64,000 nucleotides of DNA, taken from Diphasiastrum complanatum. Its lineage: Eukaryota > Streptophyta > Lycopodiopsida > Lycopodiales > Lycopodiaceae. The notes below the pieces were generated by a model. The model was not told the origin of the DNA, searched no databases, and saw nothing but the letters and a program-made list of their open reading frames with translations. Of this stretch, positions 47,363 through 59,073 are shown in pieces. The translations under genes and the position numbers were made by a program. The stretch lies in assembly GCA_029204225.1 (NCBI GenBank), contig CM055092.1:21851669-21915668 (forward strand), given 5' to 3'. Numbering within the stretch: the first letter of the stretch is position 1; every line of letters begins with the position of its first letter.

Positions 47363-48352
47363 TGAAGAAACAAACTATTTTTGATTACAAAGCCTTGCTA
47401 GCTTTCAGCCCTTCACCTGACGAAGATGTTCGTGAACTCGAACATCTGGAGACACGAAACACGAAGAGTTTCACAAACACGAAAGTCAATGGAGATGAAG
47501 ACGAACGGTTCGCAAACACGAAGGATCCATGAACGAGATTCTTTTGCGGTCCAGCAAGAGAGAAAGGCAGATGAGGTAAACGAAACCAACGGTGGAAACG
47601 AAACCCGTTCTATCCTCACGCTCCAAGGAGTACCACCAGAGATCACGCAAGTACCCAGAAGTACAGAGATCTGACTTGATGGCATGACATCAGCAGATAC
47701 TTCCTAGTTCATGGCTAATCTGCCACTCTTGTAATTTCCTGATTAGTTGTAGATGTATAATTACTCTAATCTTAGGTTTATATAGAAAGACCATATTTAC
47801 TGAATAATACTTGACATATATCAGAACATGATACACAGAGTGTAACTAAGAGAAGAGACACTGAAGAAGTCTAATGCTAATAAGCAATCAAGACAAACAC
47901 AGACAGAAGCTCCACCTGCGTGCGAGAAGATAATTCTATCTAGGATCAGAAGATCCAATTGTCCACTAATGAAGCAAGACTACTACTCGTGAGAGAAGCG
48001 TGCTTCTCTCACACCAACGCACTGCATGGATTCGCATGCAGTGCCTTGAAAAAATTAGAGAAAATCAATATAGATTATTTTCTAGTTGTTTCTGATCTTG
48101 GATGTTGAATGCTTATGTTGTTTATTTCATATGTATGAATTTTCTTGTTCTCTTTGAATTCCACACCTTGGTTGAAATTAAGTCGAATATTATATTAATT
48201 TTATGAACGTAGATCAGTAGTAACCGACTACTCTCTGGAGGATTATAGGAGTGTTTCAGCTGGCAGTGCCCAGCGAATGCATCTGAACTCCATCCGAATC
48301 TTGAAAGAGAGTCGTGATTTTTTCGTGAATTTTCTTCTCACGATTCTCATCA
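47363..48352 (+). repeat. 5' LTR of family-A copia (990 bp)
   Basis: Starts TGAAGAAACAAAC and ends ATTCTCATCA. Pairs with 59074-60081. It contains two neighbouring stem-loops (47989-48012 and 48019-48044). Confidence 0.9.
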
Positions 48353-48353
48353 G

Positions 48354-48366
48354 TGCTATCAGAGCC
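48354..48366 (+). promoter_or_regulatory. Primer-binding site, one mismatch to initiator tRNA-Met
   Basis: TGCTATCAGAGCC, one base after the LTR. The standard site has G at the third position. Confidence 0.85.
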
Positions 48367-48385
48367 ACCCTGCCATATTCTGACA

Positions 48386-49200
48386 TGGCCAAGAAGCTAG
48401 TAGATCTAGGAGGCCAAGCATTCAGACAATCAACCATCAACAAGAAAATAGACTTCAACAAGCAATGGCTTTAATCATCAGCATGTAGAGCAAGATCTGC
48501 ACTATACTTAATTCTTCAGGATCTAACTTTCTAGCCTAGAAAGTTAAGACATCTTTGATACTCAAGGGCGAAGGGCTATTCCCTTGGGTGGATGGCACAG
48601 ATTAATTGCCTACGACAACATGCAAGGAGCTACGCAAATGGAGGGAGAAAAACGACAAGACAGTAGCCTTGCTATCATCTTCCATCGAAGACAACCTTAC
48701 ACTTGATTTGGCTACACTCTCCAAAGCTAAGGAGATGTGGGATGCACTGCTCACAAGATTTCAGGCGAAATCAAAAAGTCAGATTATGATGCTGGAAGAT
48801 CAGCTGACGAATCTACAGTGGGATGGAAAAGACCTCACCTCTTTCGTGAGAAAGATGAAGGATCAGTTTCTATCACTACACAACTCAAAAGCAGAGAATG
48901 CAGTTTCAACTGAGAAGCAGATCACATATCTATTGAGAGCCTTATCCAGATCTTTCCAGACGACACGAACCCTACTCGCTAAAGATCCTACCATGAACCT
49001 CGAAAAGACGATTGTCGAGATTCGAGAGGAAGTCGAGGCCAGAGAGCATCTTGATCACAAAGATGGTTCTGACCAGGCACTCTATGACAACAGAGAAAAA
49101 TCAAAGAAATAGTTCAAGCCTAAGAGGGAGTCGAAGCAGAGGCAAGATCGTGACCAGCAAGCAGAGGGGACCAGCAAAGGCAATTGGAAGACCAAAGGAA
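48386..49200 (+). pseudogene. Family-A copia gag
   Basis: A start at 48386 gives MAKKLVDLGGQAF, followed by frame changes. The main frame 48606-49112 carries the UBN2/copia gag core: LTLDLATLSKAKEMWDALLT, IMMLEDQLTNLQWDGKDLTS, FVRKMKDQFLSL and TYLLRALSRSFQTTRTLL. It ends with a basic tail and a TAG at 49110-49112 where coding continues, so it has one or more stops. Confidence 0.88.
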
Positions 49201-49202
49201 GG

Positions 49203-51100
49203 TTGAAACGACAAGATGCAGACAAGAAGACCTGCACGAGATGCAGAAGAGACGGGCATGCAGTAGATACCTATTGGCTCAATCCCAAGATTGAGTGTAT
49301 CCATTGCCATAAGAAGGGTCATGTAGCCATGGATTGTCGCCAGAACCCAAGAAACAGATCAGCACAGAACAGACAAGAGAACAATAATAGTTCTTCTTAT
49401 GTTGAGGAGCCCAAGAGCTCGAAGATGGACGAAGAAAGAACGAACAAAAATTGTTCGACCGCCTACATCTGTGAAGATGTGTGTGCAGCATCAACGTCTG
49501 ACACACATGAGGTAATCTTGGATTCAGAAGCCACCTCGCACTTCGTGACATCAAGACGAATCATGTCTGACTTTAGAAGTGCAGATCCCTCAAGATTCAT
49601 AGTCCTTGGAGTTGGATCCAGACATCAAGTGAACAGTATTGGTTCACTCTGGCTCAACACCAACGGTAGAGACAGACGACGCAAAGATGTTCTGTTCGTG
49701 CCAACTCTGCAGCAAGACTTGCTCTCTGTAACAAGAATAGCAGATGCAGGGATGCGTGTGATGTTTTCTAACAAAGCATGCAACGTGATTGATGCCAGCA
49801 CTAGCACTCTCATTGCTCAAGGCAGAAGGAAGGACAACCTATATCATCTAAAGGTGCGCCTACTTGAAGATCAAATGCATCAGACCCATGACGACTCGCC
49901 AGACACTCTATGGCACAGAAGACTCTGCCACATGAACTCAACAACACTCTACTAGACAAGTCATCATGGAGCAATAACAGGGGCCATCATCTCAAATGCA
50001 ACCAGTTCTACCACCTGTGATGCATATTTGAAAGGCAAGATGTCATGCACACCATTCGTAAAAGACTCCTACAGAACGACAAAGATTTTGGAGCTGGTGC
50101 ACTCTGACATCTGCGGTCCATTAAACGTGATCTCAGTAAGGAGGTTCAAAATATTATATAACCTTCATTGATGATTATAACAAGTTTTCCAGAGTGTATT
50201 TTATTCAGAATAAATCTGAAGCACTCAATAAACTCACAGAATATGTGAATTGGGCTTAGAGATGCATAGACAGCAAGGTGAAACAGATCAGAACAGATCG
50301 AGGTGGCGAATATATCTCGAATCGCTTCATTGATGAGTTTCTTCTACTATACAGTGAGAAGAAGGTTGGAAGAGATGGCACCCTCCCTGGCTTGAGATGA
50401 TCTGTGTTAGCACAATGGTGTTGCTGAACAAAAGAACAGGACCCTGATGGAAGCAGCCAGATGCATGATGGCATACTCGAAGGCTCCAAGGGCACTGTGG
50501 GTTGAACCAGTAGCTACAACCACATACATCCAGAACAGGACAGGTAAATCTGGTGTTCCTCACATGACACCACACGAGCTATGGTGGGATAGAAAACCCA
50601 ACCTGTCTCACGTTAGAATATTTGGCTGTGCAGCATATGCACATATTCCTGATAAGCTTTGCAAGAAGCTTGATGAGAAAGCCGAGCAAGGATTTCTGGT
50701 AGGTTATGACAATAATTTGTCATACTACAGAATCTACATTCCAGACACGAACACTATGAAAACAGTGAGGGATGTTAAATTCAACAAGAGTAGGACAATG
50801 GCCAACGAAGACCCTGTTGGCTATGAAGTTCTGGAAAGACAGTACTATGACCTGCCGCCAACGTCAAAGGGAGCAGAGGACGAATACGAAAACGAAGATT
50901 TTTGAGTCGTCTCCCATTCCAGTGACGAATCAGACGAAGAAAGATTCGAGAGGAAACCCTGTAGACCAAGATGGTTCCGGACCGAGTAGAGCAGACAAGG
51001 GCAAAGACATAGCTATTATAGGAGGATCTCCCAAAAGGTTGACAAGACCACAAAGAATACCAGCAAGATTTGTGCCAGGCAGCTCAGCTTCCACATAAGA
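49203..51100 (+). pseudogene. Family-A copia nucleocapsid, protease and integrase
   Basis: Knuckle 1 reads CTRCRRDGHAVDTYW, with the last Cys replaced by Tyr. Knuckle 2 is intact, CIHCHKKGHVAMDC. The protease box is LDSEATSHF, with Glu in place of the Gly of DSG, which should abolish activity. The pre-integrase part is TLWHRRLCHMNSTTLY. Integrase catalytic regions are VHSDICGPLN, RTDRGGEYIS and NGVAEQKNRTL, followed by MAYSKAPRALWVEPVATTTY and NLSHVRIFGCAAYAHIPDKL. Frames shift at several points. At 50331-50405 the sequence between the second Asp and the Glu is replaced by unrelated bases, unlike the copy at 7848. Confidence 0.9.
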
Positions 51101-51182
51101 AGAATTCCCTGGGTTTAGTGGCGAACCACAAACATTCGAGGAGGCAATTGAAGGTCCAGAAAAGGACAAATGGATCCAAGCC

Positions 51183-52218
51183 ATGAACAAAGAGATGGAG
51201 TCCATGAGGAAGAACCAGGTATGGATGTTGGAGGCATTACCTCATAAGCGCAAGACTGTCAAATGCAAATGGGTTGTCAAACTCAAATATGGACCAGACG
51301 GGAGTGTGACGAAATACAAGGCAAGACTGGTATCGAAGGGTTTCTCTCAGAGATACGGTATTGACTACTCTGAAATCTTCTCTCTTGTTGTTAAACATTC
51401 ATCCCTACGTCTGTTGTTTGCATATGCAGCAGCTTATGATCTCAGGATCCACATTGTGAACAAGAAGACAGCCTTCTTGCATGGCGAATTAGACAAAGAG
51501 GTCTACATGGATCAACCCCCAGGATTTGTCTCGAATTTGCTTCCTGATTATGTATGCAGAATGCATAGAAGCATCTACGGTCTAAAGCAATCAGCCCGAC
51601 AATGGTACAAGAAGAAGGATCAGACCCTAAAATCATTGGGATTCAAGCCTCTGTTGGCTGACTCCAATGTGTATGTCAGAGTTACAAATGGGAAGATCAT
51701 CATAGTGGTTGTTTATGTGGACGACACTCTGATACTTTATAGGAGTGAGTAGCTAATTGCTGAAGTAAAGACATACATCTCAAAGCACTTCGAGATAGTG
51801 GATCTGGGAGAAGTCAGGTGTTACTTAGGCTTACAAACTAAAAGGGACTATGAGGGAGGCAAGTTATACCTTCACCAGTCCAGATACACCCAGAAGATCC
51901 TAGAGGACTTTGGGATGCTGAACTGCAAAGGAGCGAACACTCCAATGCTCGTAGGGATGGTGCTAACAAATGACGACTATCCAAAGACTGAGGAAGAAAG
52001 AGAACAGATGCAGCTCACACCCTACAGGAGGCTGATAGGTTCACTGATGTACCTTGCAGACAACACATGTCCTGATATTGCTTATGCAATATTCAGGATG
52101 AGCCAATTCTGCACGAATCCAAGCTCGACACATTGGAAGATTGCAAAACGAATTTTGCAATATCTTCAATTAACGAGGGATTATGGCTTGTATTATTGTC
52201 GTGGTGCAAGTCTTATTA
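51183..52218 (+). pseudogene. Family-A copia reverse transcriptase, interrupted at its end
   Basis: Open 51183-51752 and, after a TAG, 51798-52229. Motifs are MNKEMESMRKNQVWMLEALP, CKWVVKLKYGPDG, KYKARLVSKGFSQRYGIDYS, GLKQSARQWYKK and VVVYVDDTLILYRSE (catalytic YVDD). The C-terminal part has YRRLIGSLMYLADNTCPDIA and IAKRILQYLQLTRDYGLYYC. The frame is broken at 52218 by the TA-flanked element and resumes as RNase H at 58581. Confidence 0.93.
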
Positions 52219-52691
52219 GAGAAACTTAGAGCCCTACGAGGGCCTTTGAAAAAGATTTTTTTTATTTTTTTTCTTATTTCTGTTGCCATGTGGACCAATT
52301 GAAACCTTAGCTTTGGGGTTCTACGTAACATAGAATTTTTCAAATATAAATAAGATAAAAACTTTTTAAATATATTGTTGTTTCGTCGGGCAGCATGTGG
52401 AAATGCTATTGGTTGATGAGGCATGCCCTTCTAGCTCATCACTGCCCAAAGAGACCCAAAAATTTTGAAAATGAATATGACAGATGGTTGAGATGAGAAA
52501 ATCGATATATCATTAATGTATATGCATTGTCAATCCATGGTTAACAGTGATAACCAAAGTTAATTTGTGGCACCAAATAGATTAGTGTTTCAAATTTTCG
52601 CCAACACTTTTTTTCGAATTCATGGCTTTTTGTCTACGCATATTTTCATATTCATAGTCCATTGTTTCAGATTTTTGCATGCAAATTACGA

Positions 52692-54103
52692 ATGGCGCCA
52701 TCAAGGAAGCTGTGCACCTCAATTGACTTTGTGCTTCTATTCAACGAGAAAGATGATAATGGATTATGGGTGCCAAGAAAATATTCAAAAAACTCTTGGG
52801 TTTTGATGCATCCATCATCAAGAGGAGCATTTCGAAAAAGGAAAAGGTCAAAACTATCATTTCGATCTTATTGGAAGGCCAGAATTTTGGATTTTAGAAC
52901 ATCATCAGGAGAAAAATCTATTTTTGAAATTCTAGTCCAACATGTATATATGCATTCAGAGATAAATGTGCAAGGATTCAACCGTTAGGATCACAAAAAA
53001 AACAACTGTGAGTATTGATATTTTTGATACTTTGATTTTTGTCATTCATAAATATCTAATAGTAAATTTGCCAATCTGATCATTTTTCTCTTGCAGATTT
53101 ATATCCATCCAACATAAATGAATGGGAACTGAGTGGATCTTTAGCAGGTGTGTTAGATGTTATTCACACTGATATTGGACAGCTGCAATATCGAGGTAGA
53201 ATTGCAAAAGATCTAGCTGATGGTGGAATTTTTTTTTAAGAATCAATGTACATTCCTGATACAATTTTTTTTTTTGAACAAATAGTACAAATTCCATTAC
53301 CTAGCTTTGAAGGTGATGAATGGATTGCACCAGATGCTACAGTTTTAGAATCATTTCGTTGCAAGATATATAATGATGTAAAAAATTCATTAAAAATGAG
53401 CACGGGATAAAAAACAGTCAGATTGAGTTGGTTTATTTTCTTGAATATATTTGTGGATTTTTTTTCAAGTGTCAATGTACACAAAACTCCAACGATGTTT
53501 GTATGCAAAAATTTATCAGATAGTTTATTATCTGAACTTATGGATGAAGGTTGGGACAAAAGATCAGATGGAGAAATAGAATGCAGAATTAAAATGCCTT
53601 CCATGAGCTTCCGTTATCAAATTGAAAAACAAATGTTGAGCTTATGCTTCCATTATCAAAGATGGATAAAAAATAAAGGTAAATGGGTGCCACTCGATTA
53701 AGACTTGGAAACCAGTGGACATTCAAAATGAGAAAATATTGAAATTATATACAATGATGTCGTTTTGACATGTGTTGAGGTGGAAGAAGATTGGAGTCTA
53801 AACTACATATGGTGGGAACTATTGCTTCTACAAGATGATGTACTTTTAGACTTCAGATTCATTTTCAATTGTAAACTCATAAGTAATTGTAAACACTCAA
53901 TCTTTTATGAATACTTTCAATCAAAACTTTCTAATACAAACTCTATACTAGTTCTAACTAACTTTGCATTAGTTTTATGCAGGTACGTAAAAGACATGAG
54001 CTCAAAATCAAATGCAGAGATATTGGCGAAACAATCCAACTTATGGAAGAACATTGAGATTCACTATCAGCAAATACATGCCAATGTCTTTTTATCATTG
54101 TAG
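52692..54103 (+). pseudogene. Unrecognised plus-strand gene of the nested element, first part
   Basis: From ATG at 52692: MAPSRKLCTSIDFVLLFNEK and on to NVQGFNR (stop 52988). An apparent intron (about GTGAGT at 53008 to TTGCAG at 53096) leads to DLYPSNINEWELSGSLAGVL and DVIHTDIGQLQYRGRIAKDL. Further protein-like blocks are IPLPSFEGDEWIAPDATVLE (near 53293), TMFVCKNLSDSLLSELMDEG and DGEIECRIKMPSMSFRYQIE (53490-53630), and KDMSSKSNAEILAKQSNLWK (near 53990). Stops and shifts separate them. No family is recognised, and no catalytic motif can be named. Whether this is one gene with the 55.6-56.4-kb block is unclear. Confidence 0.45.
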
Positions 54104-55574
54104 AAAAATTGCATTCCATTATTAGACTATGGACACAAGCTGATTGTAAGAATCTATTGTGATATCGATAAAAAAAACCCATAAATGGTTTGTTTACAAG
54201 TAAAATGATTGTATATTTTTTTTTTATGTCTCTCTATCTACAAATAGATTTCTATTCAATCAATTTTTTTATATTTTCTACATCAGTATTAGGAACTAAT
54301 AAAGCAACAGCTCCTATAATCTCACCCTCCTCTGTTTCGGAAAGGGCCTCAATGCCTTTTAAGACAAGAGAAATATCTGTTACAAAAAACCTTCCTCTGT
54401 ATTAGGAAGGACTTTTATTCCTTTTTGATCATATAAAATAAGATCTGCATCCTGAACAACCTGAAAGGCTATTAAGGCAGGAGCAGCTTCTTTTTGAGGG
54501 CCCTGGATTGTAGGTGCAACGCTTACACCTTACTGGGCAAAGGTTCCGATCAACTCTTGCCGAAATCAATATACATCATCAGGAGTATACGGCTCAAGAG
54601 TAAACTGTCATCACAAAACACGAGAATCAGCCAATTACAAACAATGATAGTAATAAAATATGAATCGAAATAAAATGAACTACAAATGAAGAGAATATTA
54701 TCTTTTCAATATCTACATCTGTTTGTAAACTATACCATTTAAAAAATAGCTTCGTATTGTACAGAACCATGCACAACTAAAAACGTCATTTTGTTGTACA
54801 CATTGAATATATAAAACAAAAATTAGTAATATTATGATATAAATTTTATTTATGCTATGACGATACATTTGAATTAAAAAAGGAATACATGCATATCAGA
54901 GATAGATTGAATATACCTTGAGAGATTTAATGGTTATATCTCCAATTGAAGTTGTCATTGTCGGTATTTCTCAAACGACATCATGAAGTAGAGAATCAAA
55001 TTCTCTATGTGTATTTGCAGCGAGTTTAATTTTACACATAGAAAATTTGATACTTCCTCTTTATTTATCTTTACAAAAAGAATGTTTAGGCTCCAATGCC
55101 GACTACAACAAACAAGATACAAAATTGTTAAATTCATATTTCTGAGAAAATTCCGTTCTTATTAAAGCAATGAGACATCCAACAATCCAGATTAAGACAA
55201 CCAAAAGAAAAGAACAATCCTTACTTATTTTCATATGGAATCAAATAAAATTTTGTCATAGGACGACACTCGATAAAATAGACAGCCTTCTCAAAATTGG
55301 CTTCTTTCGCCTTTACCGCTCCCATGAAAAATGGACTAACTACAAAAACTATACCATGGGAATCGAAACTAATACTATTTAGCAAAAAAAAAAAATCCAA
55401 CCTCTACTATTGTATCTGAAATTTTTGAGGTCTTATCTTTTAGCTCGGCACAAAATTTGGGACCTAATCTAAAGCTTCTACGTGTATCTGGAAGAAAAAA
55501 ATCAAAAAAGTTGTCGAGAAGATCGATTTTGTTAGCTAGGTAGGACTCATATTGATTATAATGGTCAGAATAAA
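54104..55574. other. AT-rich interior of the nested element, no gene seen
   Basis: Poly-T and poly-A runs and stops in all frames. Short frames at 54190-54405 and 55170-55382 look spurious. Confidence 0.35.
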
Positions 55575-56365
55575 AAAAAAACCTAGGCTAGATCGTATGG
55601 AATTTTCACAAAAACATTATGTACGGGAGCTGGTGTTGATGATGTACATAATGATAAGTTTTATTCAGGGAAAGATTGCTTGAAAATGGCTGTCGAGAAA
55701 ATGCGCAACAAAGAAGATGATCTACCTTCTGAGGAGGAGTTTCTTAGAATCCAAAGTCAACTTGGTTTTCCACAGCCAACTGTCTATTCACCAGCAATAT
55801 TGACATCGAAAGGTGGACATAATATTGATGGAGAGACAGTAATCAGAGAAGACAAAGCCGAATGCGTAAGTTTTTGTCTCTTATCAAGTACTAGTAGATT
55901 TTTTATGTCATATTAGATACTGGAGGTTACTTTGTTTTTTATCATTTTTGGAAACAATTTTCCTTGATGATTTTGCAATTCGTGGGAGAATTTTCAAGAG
56001 ATCATGCACTCGGACACTATCTAAAGTCCTTCAAGAATAATGAGATAAAGTGTTCCCCATTCAAAATTTCATCAACATGGTGAAACTATGATTATGGCAA
56101 TCAAGACACTATCTCATTTTTTTGGAGGACATAATTTTAATAAGGTGTATAAAATAATTTTTGTAAAGAAAACTATTGCGATTAAAATTTTAGGATATGG
56201 ACCAGTGAATTCCATGTTCAGATCATCTCATTTTGCAGTGTATGTTGCTTACGTTGATCTGAGTAAGCATGAAAACTATGAGCTATTAGATCCATACGAA
56301 AGAAGAAAATTGTTGCATGATTCTAAGTTGCAACTTCTATTGGAAAAAATATCAGAAGCAGATTA
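55575..56365 (+). pseudogene. Unrecognised plus-strand gene of the nested element, last part
   Basis: The frame reads SYGIFTKTLCTGAGVDDVHN, DKFYSGKDCLKMAVEKMRNK, DLPSEEEFLRIQSQLGFPQP and ILTSKGGHNIDGETVIREDK, AEC. A GTAAGT-type donor follows at about 55866. After a degenerate stretch the last block is GYGPVNSMFRSSHFAVYVAY, VDLSKHENYELLDPYERRKL to SEAD and a stop at 56364-56366. Codon content is protein-like, but no family is recognised. Confidence 0.5.
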
Positions 56366-57690
56366 GATACTGCTGAATTGTACTTTGTAAATATTTTTAT
56401 TTAATATACAAAATTTTATTGTGTGTCTATAGCCTATTGGCTTGTATAAATTTGCAAGCTTTTTGAAATTTTTTATAATCCGTCGATTCTGTATTATGAC
56501 GAACTCTTCTGTAAAACCATTGCAAAAGTTGCAGTATATAGCTGTTTTTTGTGCTAGTCCCGCCATGTTGTGTACTTTTATGAAATGCCGCTCTTGCTTG
56601 CCAATGAGATTTTTCCATTTCTTGCGATGACCATATGCTAAGACTTCCACTATTTCTTTCAAAGAATGTCGAATGATATTGTAATATGTGCTGCATGTCA
56701 TAAAAACATAATCTAAATCAGTACCAAAAGTATCTAATTTGATTGCACATATTTGTCTATCGTAGTGTAAAATCAAACAGTATTTCACCATGTTCTCTAA
56801 CTTTTTCCAAACTTCTACTTTGTGTATACGAGTAGAACCTTCTTCTTTGAAATCTTGAGTTGCTGCAATAATTTCTTTCCAAACCATGTATTGAACCTTA
56901 GATTGTTTGCCAGAATAATTTGATAAAAATTTCTGAGCTTTAGATCCTCCAATGCTCGGCTTGCATGGAATATTTCCTGTGTTACCTGATAACTTGTCAT
57001 CTTTTTTTATTTTAACGTGGCCTTTATGTAAGCCTGCTTTGGACAACACATCCTCTAATATGGAAATAGCTTCCTTTGCAGAGGCCTCTGGTTCGGAATT
57101 CCATGCAAACAAGATATGAAGATATATTATGTTTTCTATAATATGCACCTCCGCATGCAATGTACAGATATGAACATTTCGTAGAGGAATCGGTAGTATA
57201 AGTTAATAAAGTCACATGCCCCCTGAAACAATGTAGTGTCTAATATTTTTCCAACTCCATCCATAATGCTATCATTAACTGAAGCCTTAATCTTTTTCAT
57301 TTTGTTATTATTTAACATTGATTTCATAGATTTAGAAGTCAAGATAGAGCCTAGTGAGTTTCCAATTGAAATCTCATCGGCCAAATGGTCTTCAACAACC
57401 AATGTTGATCTGCATTGCAAACATAATGTTCATGAAAATGTCAGTAGAAATTAGGACACTCATAGTATTCACAACAATATATAATAAGCAAATCAACAGA
57501 AAGTTGAAATGAATAAATAACAAAATTAGTGATTATGAATAAATCAAAAAGTTCAAGCAATTTTCAGTACCAAATAAGCTATAACTTACTTGAATGTACG
57601 GATTCGTCTTTTTCTATGACCTCCTCTGGATGATAGATCATATATATCCTTGTTTACCGGCCTTTTCCTCTTGTTGCTTCAGACCTTTCT
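56363..57690 (-). pseudogene. Unrecognised minus-strand spliced gene of the nested element
   Basis: The upstream exon ends NKRKRPVNKDIYDLSSRGGH, RKRRIRTFK. The intron is 57589-57410 (GTAAGT...TGCAG, 180 bp). The next exon reads STLVVEDHLADEISIGNSLG to TTLFQGACD (about 57409-57205). A 265-codon frame (57160-56363) follows, with GKQSKVQYMVWKEIIAATQD, MVKYCLILHYDRQICAIKLD and KKWKNLIGKQERHFIKVHNM. The basic N-terminal part may bind DNA, which is speculation. Its terminus meets that of the plus-strand gene at 56363-56366. A diverged copy of the first two exons is at 31748-32240 with the same intron position. Confidence 0.55.
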
Positions 57691-58580
57691 GTTGAGCACA
57701 TCCATATCTTTAACAACAGACAAATACGAGATACGCATGGATTGAAATACAATTTTTATCTCATCATTACTAGTTGTATACTGATGCAAAGAAGATTTCA
57801 ATCTTTAGATCTCCTCCTTGAGCATCTCATTTTCATCCAAACAATTTTTTCATCTTTGTAGATTTTTCTTCGCACTCCTTTGATATTTTTCTTGATTCCT
57901 CTTCCAAATAATGTATTCTTTGCATTGAATGTGCATTTCCATAGAGCATCAAATTCTCACAGTAACCCAAAAGGCCATTTTTACCATGACACATATAGAT
58001 TATTAACTGACTCACCGAATGAAAATTTGGGTGCTGCAATGAACATGGATCAATAGGATTCAATGTTCCTGATGACTATAAATCTACATGTTTTAGCTTT
58101 TCCTCCCTGTATCGGACCATATCAGAAGTTGACAATTTGGGTTGCTTTGAATTTCTCGTCCTGAACGGAGCATATTCTGGTGACAGATCCACATGAAGAT
58201 GATAAAGCTTTGTCATCAGTACAGTAGTATAGTAACAAACAACACAATGACAATAACAAAGCTGGAGATGGTGCTAACGACTCTGTTGGAGATAGAGATG
58301 GCGTAGGCTTTTTTCAGAAATGTCACTTCCAATTCAAATTTTTGAGTGTTCCCAACTATTGGGAGGGAATATTTCAACATTTTGAAAAATTATATTTTAA
58401 CTGTGGTTAAACACCAGTGAAGTTTGATGTGACTAAATTAAGGTGCATTCATTTACATGGAAAGTAGTGCAGACAGATGCGTAAAGAATTTAAAAAATGA
58501 TATTATTTTTACTTTATAGTTATTTTTGTCTCTCCTACATGGCATTTCTTATAGGGCTCTCTTTGGGCCCATATTTTCTC
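57691..58580. other. Right part of the nested element, no further gene seen
   Basis: Contains a minus-strand frame at 58063-57833 with a Glu/Lys-rich, coiled-coil-like end (EEESRKISKECEEKSTKMKK) that may be a further upstream exon of the minus-strand gene. The rest is AT-rich down to the terminal words. Confidence 0.4.
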
Positions 58581-59063
58581 TAATTCAGGATACTTTCCTA
58601 CAGCGATGCTAGTTGGGCATCTCTCAAGGACAACTGTAAAAGCGTCTCAGGAGGATGCACCATCGCATCAGGAGCAGCAGTTCTCTGGGTCAGCAAGAAG
58701 CAGACCATTGTAGCCCAGTCGTCCGGCGAAGTAGAGTACGTAGCAGCAGCGAAGGTGGCCAATGAAATAATTTGGCTAAGGCAGTTCCTGGATGAATTGG
58801 GTGAAACAAGGAACGATCCATTGGTCTTGCAGATGGACAACACCTCTGCGATACACCAAACGAAAGATCATGTGTTCCACTCAAGAACGAAGCACATTGT
58901 GATCAAGTATCACTTGATCAGGGATCTGATTGAAAGGAAGATGATGCAGACCACCTTCATAGGAACGAAAGATATGGTTGCTGACATCTTCACTAAAGCT
59001 CTAGACAAAGGGCTCTTTCAGAGACAAAGGAGTAGTTTTGAGATCATAAAGCTACCATGCTTT
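58581..59063 (+). pseudogene. Family-A copia RNase H, continuation after the nested element
   Basis: Reads YSDASWASLKDNCKSVSGGC, VSKKQTIVAQSSGEVEYVAA, MDNTSAIHQTKDHVFHSRTK, HIVIKYHLIRDLIERKMM and TKDMVADIFTKALDKGLF. RNase H is complete apart from the junction, where 8 extra bases break the frame just after GY. Confidence 0.93.
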
Positions 59064-59073
59064 GAGAGGGAGG
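59064..59073 (+). promoter_or_regulatory. Polypurine tract of family-A copia
   Basis: GAGAGGGAGG, directly followed by the 3' LTR start TGAAGC. Confidence 0.85.

Larger units (their letters stand above)
52219..58580. mobile_element. Unclassified 6.36-kb TA-flanked element nested in the copia
   Basis: The ends are GAGAAA and TTTCTC, flanked by TA on both sides (52217-52218 and 58581-58582). Beyond the 6-bp match both termini share rearranged words: GAGCCCTA, GGGCC and GCCATGT. Removing the element with one TA joins RGASL to INSGY, continuing to YSDASWAS after an 8-bp extra stretch (tttcctac). The DNA is AT-rich. It carries two convergent groups of frames meeting at 56363-56366, with apparent introns. 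TA duplication suggests a Tc1/mariner-like or other TA-targeting transposase, but I could not find a DDE signature. Confidence 0.75.

Noticed and set aside
47413-47685. Frames in the family-A LTRs, also at 59124-59414 and 8300-8550
   Set aside because: They are short, non-conserved in frame between LTR copies, and sit in LTR sequence.
53236-53604. 122-codon minus-strand frame in the nested element
   Set aside because: The opposite strand has better protein-like text in the same interval.
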